Source of the DNA: Pholiota molesta
Lineage: Eukaryota; Basidiomycota; Agaricomycetes; Agaricales; Strophariaceae
NCBI GenBank assembly: GCA_014925825.1
Contig: JACGCK010000119.1
Coordinates: forward strand, 62,001 to 126,000
Reading direction: 5' to 3'
Length of the DNA stretch: 64,000 nucleotides
Shown here: positions 23,429-31,570 of the stretch, in pieces
How positions within the stretch are numbered: position 1 is the stretch's first letter
Layout: every line of letters begins with the position of its first letter
Notes under the pieces: generated by a model
The model's database searches: none
Told to the model about the DNA's origin: nothing
Seen by the model: the letters and a program-made list of their open reading frames with translations, nothing else
Translations under genes and position numbers: made by a program

Positions 23429-23460
23429 CGACGTTCAGTATTTAATAGTCCGCGTTCAAA
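23429..23460 (+). promoter_or_regulatory. Orphan F-box promoter block
   Basis: CGACGTTCAGTATTTAATAG then TCCGCGTTCA matches the promoter blocks of F-box copies 2, 3 and 6. No F-box gene follows: the sequence passes directly into exon 5 of a membrane-protein pseudogene at about 23460. It marks the broken edge of a further tandem F-box unit. Confidence 0.5.
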
Positions 23461-23678
23461 GGTAGGAGGTACGATCAAATCAGTGTACTTTGCGTTGGAT
23501 GATATTTCGACCAAGAATAATACTGGAAAGAAAATTGTATCGGTTAGCATGTATTGGAATAACCTTCACATTACTCGCCAATTTCAGTGACAATAAAGAA
23601 CAATGGTTTATCTGTTCGCAGACGAATGTGAATTTGGAAGTTTGGAACACTTTCCTGTAGGTTATACTTACTTATACG

Positions 23679-23822
23679 TGTTGGAATTCGTCGGGTCGCG
23701 TCGCTGCGAGGTGGGATTGCGGGAACGCCGTAGTAATTGAGTGAAGAGAAAGGAAAACAAAATGTGCCTACAGGTAACTACGTCACGTGCTACGCCAACT
23801 GCTAAGCTCGTAAATTCCAACA
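23679..23822 (-). repeat. LTR (3' in element orientation)
   Basis: 144 bp with TG...CA ends. Relative to the other LTR it has TACGCCAACTGCTAAGC instead of TACACCAACTGCGAAGC. Confidence 0.9.
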
Positions 23823-23919
23823 TACCCCCTCGAGCGCAAGCGGGCAGGGATCATCGAAATAAAGTAAGAGAAATAAAAAGAATATAACAAAACCTAAATG
23901 TACCCCCTCAAACATGAGA

Positions 23920-25528
23920 CTACCATACCGCAGTGAAGATCTCATCCTCCTCCTTCTCCTTCATCTTCAGAGTCACTGTCTGCGCACTGGCAGGTTCTTC
24001 AGCCTTCGCCTTCTCGTCCGTTTCGGGACATTCGTTACGATAGTGGCCCTTCTTGCCACACTTGAAACAAGTGATATCTTTTCGATCGCGTCGGGGTTTT
24101 GCATCCAAGGGGGCACCGGGATCAGAATGCCGGACCGGGTCCCGGTTAGTTAGTCCGGCCGCAGGCCGCTAAAAAAAAATTTGGACCACCTTTGCCAAGG
24201 AGGATTTCAAGGAAGTTTAGCAAGATTTATAGTTTCAAATGTATATCTACACCAATTTAATACCCATTTGACATGCATTTGATGCTTTTTTTGGCACCAT
24301 CAAGCATTGTATGAGCTGTTTCCAAGTTCAAACTCCACTTTAATTCACTCTGCATTGATCTCAACTGGCACAATAGCAACAGAATTTGGGAGTGCTGTAG
24401 GAGATTAAGGGAAGACCTATGCTATGGGAGATCTGCTTAAGCCACTGAAAATACTTCCTACAGTGGTATGGTGCATAATTGCATGTAATGCTGCAAAAAT
24501 AATGACTGCGCTACAGCCATGCTGAACAATACCACCAATGGGCCTTGATAAAGGATGATGAGTGACCCAAAAGTAGCCGGCAACAAAGATGTGAGCAGGG
24601 GTAATGACAACAGGCACTCCCAACTGTCTGTACATTCAATAAAGCTGCAAATGTGTAGCTTCTACAGCATAGAGATACATACGGGTCCCAAATGGGTCCA
24701 GTGTCGATGGTGCGCTCTTGGTGCGCTCGCGCTATACTGTATGATCAAGTTTGATGGGATCACAAAATTGCCTTATTTGGACATGGTGCCTGATTACGTA
24801 GTCAGTTAGTCCAACCAGTGGGCCTCTAAACAAAAAAATCGACCCCAGGTCTTTTATTTTGATCTGTGTGCCCCCTTGTTTGCATCGGTGAGGAAAGCTT
24901 CATTATGGTTTTCGTGCTCGGCCTGCTTGGTGGCTTCCACCCCGGCCTGTCGAGCTTCTTCATTCATGCAGCGTTGGACAACAAAATCGAAATCGTTCTT
25001 GCTGGAGTGAGAGTCGAGGGAGATGATGAGGGAAGAGTAGGAAGGAGGGAGGGAAAGCATGAGGACGGCAACGAGGAGTGAGTCGGAGGGTGTGTCATCG
25101 AGGTGGGTGAGACGGTCGGCGAGCTCGCGAATCTTGCCGGCGTGCTCCTGGATCGAGGTCGTCGAGTTCTTCTTCATCAGGAAGAGCTTCTGCCATGTCG
25201 AAATGGCACTTCCGAGACCCTGTGAGAGATGGATTGACTCCAGCCTCGCCCAAACCACTGCCGGATCCCTCGAGATCCACGTATGCACCAACTGCCCGTC
25301 CTCGACCTCACAAACGATCTCGCTGAGCGCCAAATCCATCCGGGTGCTCCAAGCCTTCACCACCTTCGATCTATCCGAACCATCCGGACGACTCTCCGTT
25401 CCATCAACGAGCAACCAGACTTGCATTTTGCGGAGCCGCATTTCCATTCGGTACGACCACGCATAGTAGTTGTCGTTGCCGAGCTTCGCGATACGCTTCG
25501 AATCCTTCGTGGACGACATCGTGGTCAC
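23920..25528 (-). pseudogene. Copia-type gag polyprotein gene, disrupted by transposon
   Basis: From the ATG at 25528 the frame encodes a copia-type gag (KLGNDNYYAWSYRMEMRLRK near the N terminus, then the helical UBN2-like region with WARLESIHLSQGL). It is interrupted at 24878 by the short DNA transposon. Beyond the insertion, from 24105 down, the same frame continues with a CCHC zinc knuckle (CFKCGKKGHYRNEC) and an acidic tail ending at 23920. Counting one copy of the duplicated TTTGCATC, the two halves are in frame, so gag was intact before the insertion. Gag forms the retroelement particle and binds its RNA. Confidence 0.85.
24106..24878. mobile_element. Short non-autonomous DNA transposon (CAAGGGGGCAC ends)
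   Basis: 773 bp with inverted ends CAAGGGGGCAC and exact 8-bp duplications TTTGCATC (24098-24105 and 24879-24886). The left subterminal region has CCGGTTAGTTAGTCCGGCC. The right end on the minus strand has GACCTGGGGTCGATTTTTTT and GGCC..TTGGACTAACTGACTA. Both features recur in the 8.3-kb element at 32097-40425, so this is probably an internally deleted relative. The only frame (24555-24809) reads through the terminal region and is not a convincing gene. Its last 341 bp recur at 31230-31570. Confidence 0.85.
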
Positions 25529-25599
25529 GTGCTCCGGGTGATTTCGGAGACTTTGAGTTTCTGCACTGGGGAGTGACTTCCAGGGGTGTGCGCCTGGCT

Positions 25600-25740
25600 G
25601 GCGGCTTCCGAGGGTGCGCCTGACTGGCGACTTCCGAGTTTGCGCCTGACTGGCGACTTCCGAGTGTGCGCCTGACTGGCGACTTCCGATGGTGCGCCTA
25701 GCTGGCGGCTTCCGAGTGCGCTGTGAAGCGGCTTCCGAGA
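25600..25740. repeat. Tandem repeats in the retroelement leader
   Basis: Five imperfect units of about 28-30 bp built on TGCGCCTGACTGGCGACTTC CGA lie between the 5' LTR and the gag start. The later units diverge (CTAGCTGGCGGCTTCCGA). Confidence 0.75.
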
Positions 25741-25826
25741 TGCCTTGTGAGAGAGGACTTCAGACGGCGTGAGAGCGAGCCGTCGAGCGTGTATTCTTCA
25801 ATACCCCACCGGGTATCACTCAATTA

Positions 25827-25970
25827 TGTTGGAATTCGTCGGGTCGCGTCGCTGCGAGGTGGGATTGCGGGAACGCCGTAGTAATTGAGTGAAGAGAAAG
25901 GAAAACAAAATGTGCCTACAGGTAACTACGTCACGTGCTACACCAACTGCGAAGCTCGTAAATTCCAACA
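25827..25970 (-). repeat. LTR (5' in element orientation)
   Basis: 144-bp partner of 23679-23822, followed on the right by the target duplication ATACG. Confidence 0.9.
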
Positions 25971-26495
25971 ATACGTACGAGTTGCGTACGAGCAAGCCAT
26001 CGGTGATCGGGAAAGTAATGTGGTTCGCTGTGTTCAAAGCAACAAGGTCCTATGCAGGACCTTCCAATAAAGCCAAGAAGACTGAATCGAGGCTCTATAA
26101 CGCAGAGTGCCGCATGTGTAAGACGAGAAACGCGAATGCAGCAGAAACTTACGTCATTTTTCTTCGGTCCCGAACACAAGTTGCCGATGTTCCTTGTACA
26201 ATATCAACGACCACCAACGACAGCCAACGTACTCGGATATTGATCTCTATCATATCCCTTGGGGCAACTTTTATGGCGACGATTTGGGCATGAACTGTGG
26301 TTGGATTGCGCAATGGTGCTGCTCATGCGTGATGCAACCTTCTCACTGGAAATATAGCACAAGTCAAGCACGAGTTGACATTAACATACTACGAGAAAAG
26401 GAAATTACAGCTAGAAACAATTTCTGTTCATACTTTACATTTATTGGACCTTGCCGTGAGCTGCCTGCTCATTAGTAGATGCGACTTTAACACTA

Positions 26496-27712
26496 TCAGC
26501 ATACATCGCGGGTAATCTCTATCATGTTGGGAATATCTGTTTGGTTAGTGGACTGCCCGTGGAATTGAAGCCCGGATAAATGTACTGATGCTGAGGGGTG
26601 GGTGGTGTCCTCTGCAAGCAAGGTGACTCGAGCGACCATAACAGTTGTCGAAATTCCCTTTACGGCTCATTAGTTACATATAGAAGGTATCTTATATGAA
26701 AATAAACACACTGCGATGGCAAAACATAACAGTTGTCCATAGTCATCGAAAGCAAGGTTGATTTTATTAAAAGAATCTGTCCCGGGAACCACACCAGCTA
26801 TGGCGGCTGTAAATTGTGAAAGAGCGTATACAGCACCCGATTGGACCACAATATCCATGATATGCTTGAATCATCTTGTGGAAGCACCTTTGTGTTTCGA
26901 GACAGAATAAATTCTGTACGCGATAAGAATCGTCATGACAAAAGTGGTGGCAAACGACATAAAGAATGCTGCGGATAACACAGCATTGATTCTGGCTGCC
27001 AGGGCCGGAGGTATGATCAAATTGGTGTATTTTGCGTTGAACGATATTTCGACCAGGAAGAGTGCTGGAAAGAAAATTACGTTGGTCAGCATGGATTGGA
27101 ATAATTTTGTACTACTCACCAATTTCCGTGACAATGAGAAGCAATGGCATCGATATGATGCGCAACGAACGATTCCAAGCATGGAAACATCGCCATATCT
27201 GTTCAGACCACTATAAAATCTAAAATGCTTCCCTTAAGGCTATGTACGCACGAGCAGGCCATCGGCGATCGCGAAAGTAATGCAGTTCGTCGTGTTCAAA
27301 GCAACAAGATCCCATCCAGGACCTTCAAAAAAAGCCAAGAAGACCAAATCTCGGGAATCCCCGTTGTCAACGAATTGCCATTTTGTGTCGTACCACTGGA
27401 CGCTAGTTCCGAAGATGCTACTCAAGTACAGCATTGTGATTGCTGCTGAAACGAGGTGCTGCTTGGACGCGTTCTTCGTATCTAAAGGTTTCCAATGAAT
27501 ACGTCACATTTGAACGAGCTTGGAAGCTTGCAATAGATATATAAGGTTCCAAAATAAATCACAGTATACATTCCTGCGGGATGTTGTTCAGCTCTGGAAG
27601 TGTACTGTGGCAATGTACACATACCCATCAAAAAAATGAGGAGAATGACGGAATTGAGACCGCTGCTTATTGCCGATGTTTCAATATCCACCGGTACATT
27701 AAGTGTTGACAT
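26496..27712 (-). pseudogene. Multi-pass membrane protein gene, near-intact with one in-frame TGA
   Basis: Six exons: 27712-27625, 27573-27532, 27481-27252, 27198-27120, 27064-26712 and 26657-26496. Their sizes equal or nearly equal those of the intact paralog at 56816-58103. Intron 2 (27482-27531) starts GC rather than GT. The single defect is TGA at 26871-26873 in the loop after YRIYSVSKHKGASTR, where relatives have arginine (CGA to TGA is the simplest change). Start MSTLNVPVDIETS; last exon GISTTVMVARVTLLAED with a conserved HLSGLQFHG. The family has seven or so hydrophobic segments and is common but uncharacterised in Agaricomycetes. Confidence 0.75.
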
Positions 27713-28956
27713 TGTGATAAGGATGGACGAAATGTTTTTGAAACAAGTGAACGGCGAACAGTGCTGAGTAAAACTTTGGCTTATGTATTATATGGAAACA
27801 ATTGACGTTTAACTTCAAATAGCAGATCAGTCTTCCTGGTAAAAGATGTTTGGAAGCCTGATGAACTACCATGTTATCAACTTGGACCGTTAATTGACTG
27901 TTGCTTATGTTGGCGTTGGCGGCAATGCTCTGTATTTCGTTGCTGCGTATCAAGGTTTCCTCTGCACCGTGGCAATCACGCGATACAGAAGGGATATGCA
28001 CCAAAAGATTTCATTGTATCTACCCCAGAATGATATGGGCTCCGCATCTAACGAATGTCAAATGTGTGAGGGAGGTACTAAATACGGTTGATCTTGAGAG
28101 CCAATGCCACGACGTACTACCACTGGGAATAAAAAAATATTGCGCCTAAAATTAGTACGAGGGAAAAAGTTGTACTTTCAACGGGTATGTCTCGATTTGC
28201 GAACTTATTATGGGTGGGTGCCCGACGCTCATAATGCGCAGTAAACTGACAACTTGCTAAGGGTGACATGGCCCTTTAAGTCCGCCCCTCACATCGCCGA
28301 AAAAGCGACCTCTACACTAGGTCGAGGAATCCCATAAGTATTACTAGAATCCCTTGAAATGGTCAAAAGTATGATGACCAGCTCGTAAATGCGTTAGAAG
28401 AAAGCCCTACTGGGAATGCTTAGAATGATTCCGATGTTTGCAAGGTAATTCCACAATAAAATTCATTAGAAATGCTTAGAATAATTCCGACGTTTGCAAG
28501 GTAATTCCACAATAAAATTTATTAGAATGTAATCAGCCATCGCGAGGGATTGCCGATCCAGAATCCAACACAAGGAGTGTTAAAGATACAAGTCGTTGAA
28601 AGCTTGTAAAAGTTTTGCGAATGAATTATACAACCTTTCCCGCCTTGCAGCCTTACAAATGCTCGGAATCCTGTGCAACTATATAGAAAGTATCATATGC
28701 ATTGTTAATAACTTATATTATCTTACCTCAGGCCATAGCACTACAAGTCGTTGTAATATGCCAGAAAGCATTGAACACATGCCACATCTTACAACATCAT
28801 GATTCAATACAATGGGGATAATTGATTATAATGAGCAAATAATGAGCAACGAGACATGAGCAATGATACAGGTATTACAGAGCAGGGAATACATGGTTTA
28901 GACGAGCAATATACAGCAATGATACAGCAAAAACACAATAAAAGCTTACAACATAC
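27713..28956. other. AT-rich spacer with a tandem duplication
   Basis: Upstream flank of the membrane-protein copy, then AT-rich DNA. At 28417-28472 and 28473-28528 a 56-bp unit (AATGCTTAGAATGATTCCGA and following) is repeated with few differences. No gene is supported. Confidence 0.55.
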
Positions 28957-29267
28957 TTATTTCTTCTTCTTCGACACGGCAGTACCTTTTCGGACATAAC
29001 CACACTTTATCTTGGGCGGAAGCGCATCCTCTGGTTCGGCATGTGGAGTGGGCTCTTCCTGCTCGACTTCTTCCTCGCCATCGGTATCATCTACAGAGAG
29101 CAATCTCCGAGTGCGACGGCTAGGCATAGCCCTACCAGATGTCTGAGGGCATAATGGCGGGCTCTGCAAAGGTTTGAGACGTTCCCGTAAACTCTGAACG
29201 GAGAGAAAGCTCACTTCAGATCTCTGGGAGGCACGAGAACGTGCTGGGGAGCTCTGCGAGACTGGTA

Positions 29268-29555
29268 CTGTACAAATACGACCACTAGCTCAATCGAAAA
29301 TTTGTGTGACACATTTTTGTCAAGTGCTCTTGGGCTCAAAGCAAAAAATTTGCGTGACAAGCCATGACAAGTGCTCAAAATTTCGGTCATTTTTGACCAA
29401 AAATGCTGCAAAAAACTGAGATCTGCCCGAGAATCTCAGAAACTTTTTTTTGGAAAAGTGCTTGATTTTCTTTGTGAACGTGACAAATGGCCAAAAGTGC
29501 TCGGCTCCAAGGGCTCTGTGATGCGTGATGGGAGCCAGTGGTCATATTTGTACAG
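29268..29555. mobile_element. TA-flanked MITE in the last exon of the DUF6698-like gene
   Basis: Inverted ends CTGTACAAATACGACCACT (29268-29286) and, on the other strand, CTGTACAAATATGACCACT (ending at 29555). TA lies on each side (29266-29267 and 29556-29557). Removing the 288 bp plus one TA leaves the host frame open (GIQGHV joins PVSQSS), so TA is the target duplication, as in Tc1/mariner-type elements. It has no coding capacity. Confidence 0.8.
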
Positions 29556-31229
29556 TACATGCCCTTGGATGCCATTTGCCGGCGCAAAAGGCGCTTGGAT
29601 GTTTGACGGATGCACAGGCGAGCTCTGTGTGTGCTGGGTTTGTGTTCTCGGTCTTTTAGATGGGCGGATGTTCTCGGTTTCGCTACGCGACTGCGGTGGA
29701 CATAGTTGTGCTGTATTCCAGGGTATGAGGTGTCTTGGCATGTTTTGAGATAGCGGGGGCCGTGCTTGAGCAGTCTGCGAGGCTTTGGTACGTGCCTGGG
29801 TATCCACTGGTGTTGGGTGCAGCGGAGGGCTTGATTCGGGCAGCGTTGGTGGTTCTACATGTCTGGTCCTGGGATTTTGAGCGGGCACTTGTGCTCTTGA
29901 CGTATCCTGATGCAGGGCACCAAACTTATGACTGTCAGCAAGCAATCACCAAGGGCCTTGAACATACCTCCGAGTCGCTATCCTCGTCCAGTCTAGCAGC
30001 CTGCTGCGCCAGGATTCCAGTTGGATTGCCATCTGACTCATCGGCTTCTGAGTCATCAATAGGTGCCGCACGCTTTCGTTTCACTTTGCGTTTCAACGAG
30101 GGAAGTTGGCTATTTGAAATCAAGTGGGTTAATTGAGTAAATAAGCACAGAAAGTACTACACACTTTGTCAAAAAATCGAGCGTGTTCGCAGCCCAGCGG
30201 CTACGTGGCTCTTTGAACAGTCTGATGATAAGCTTAAAGAACTTTTCAATGTCAAAGTAACTGTCCATATTGGACCAGTGCTCCAGCACCGAAAGGTTTA
30301 CATAGATCTTGATTATATTAGCAATAGACATTGGGCAGTAAACACACTTGACACGTACCTGGCAGCATGCATAGGCGAGCACTTCTGGCGTAACACGTCA
30401 CATCCCATGGAGCTCTGCTTGGGACCGTCTTGCGGCGGAACGGTGCCCTGTAAAAGCAGACGATTCCCCCGTAAAAATAAGCCGAAGTGCCTAGGTCAAA
30501 TTTTAATAGTGGCCGGTCAGAAATTCGGGATAGACGACTCACCCGTATGACTACATGCCCTCGAAACAGCCCCTTATCTTCGCGGGTGGCGCAATACACA
30601 GTCCCTTCTTCATATAGAAAGGAAGGAAGATTCTTTGCGCGAAGCTTGATCTTCCCTTCCTGTACACGCTTCATATATGCACTAGATATGTATCCTATGA
30701 GTGTCATACACCATGTATCAGTACAGCTCAGCAACTCACTGTGGATTCTCCTCGAATATGTCACGATCTTTGAGGGGGGCAAGGAAACGAGCGGTCCAGA
30801 TATGATTCCATCCGCGCTTCGACTTCTGGTTTCCAGTGATAGGCGGTGTGATGACATCTTTGTCGGGGTCCAGGGGAAGGTAGCTGATGATGGAAAACTT
30901 CATCGCGTTCGTATCTTGTGATCGAGCTTCGCGCATCTGGTGTGTTAACTGACCAAATGCGTGAGTATACGGACAAATGAGTGCGTATATGCGGGTAAAT
31001 CCAGCATATAACCACTTACCTCTCGAAGAAACTTGCTGAGGGCCTGAGGCTTTCTGGTTTTGTACGAAAAGCTTCGATTACCTCACGAAAATCTTTGTGA
31101 AGTGCCATAATGGCGTCGAACATTGCAATGTCGACATCAAAGTCTTCACGGCTTCGGTCAAAGTGGGTAAGTTATGGCAGACTTGTTGTAAGAATTGGCT
31201 TACCATGCATAGTCGGCTTGACAGTAACC

Positions 31230-31570
31230 ATGGGCCTTGATAAAGGATGATGAGTGACCCAAAAGTAGCCGGCAACAAAGATGTGAGCAGGGGTAATGAC
31301 AACAGGCACTCCCAACTGTCTGTACATTCAATAAAGCTGCAAATGTGTAGCTTCTACAGCATAGAGATACATACGGGTCCCAAATGGGTCCAGTGTCGAT
31401 GGTGCGCTCTTGGTGCGCTCGCGCTATACTGTATGATCAAGTTTGATGGGATCACAAAATTGCCTTATTTGGACATGGTGCCTGATTACGTAGTCAGTTA
31501 GTCCAACCAGTGGGCCTCTAAACAAAAAAATCGACCCCAGGTCTTTTATTTTGATCTGTGTGCCCCCTTG
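31230..31570. repeat. 341-bp end fragment of the CAAGGGGGCAC transposon
   Basis: As far as I compared it, identical to 24538-24878, including the terminal inverted repeat (TGTGCCCCCTTG). The left side breaks off inside the element, so it is truncated. It lies in intron 1 of the DUF6698-like gene. No matching target duplication is seen on the left. Confidence 0.85.

Larger units (their letters stand above)
23679..25970 (-). mobile_element. Gag-only copia-type LTR retroelement
   Basis: Two 144-bp LTRs (23679-23822 and 25827-25970) start TGTTGGAATT and end AATTCCAACA and differ at about two positions. They are flanked by the 5-bp duplication ATACG (23674-23678 and 25971-25975). A purine-rich tract, CGAGGGGGTA on the minus strand, adjoins the 3' (left) LTR. 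The interior encodes gag only, with no protease, integrase or reverse transcriptase, so it must move with enzymes from elsewhere. It lies in intron 3 of a membrane-protein pseudogene. It carries a 773-bp DNA transposon; without that it is about 1.5 kb. The near-identical LTRs indicate a recent insertion. Confidence 0.9.
23460..26240 (-). pseudogene. Multi-pass membrane protein family, broken copy split by a retroelement
   Basis: Without the retroelement (23679-25970), the minus strand shows the end of exon 3 (about 26090-26000; FLGFIGRS in a shifted frame, equivalent to FLAFFEGP of the neighbouring copy). Intron 3 holds the insertion. Exon 4 lacks about 45 bp, then come intron 4 and the start of exon 5 (LFLVEISSNAKYTDLIVPP). 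It is truncated at 23460 against the orphan F-box promoter. It is non-functional. Confidence 0.7.

Noticed and set aside
24555..24809. 84-codon frame, identical at 31247-31501
   Set aside because: The identity is explained by both being the same transposon end; the frame runs into the terminal region and has no gene-like features.
25600..25740. Possible CRISPR-like array
   Set aside because: Units are directly adjacent without unique spacers and lie in a retroelement leader of a eukaryote.
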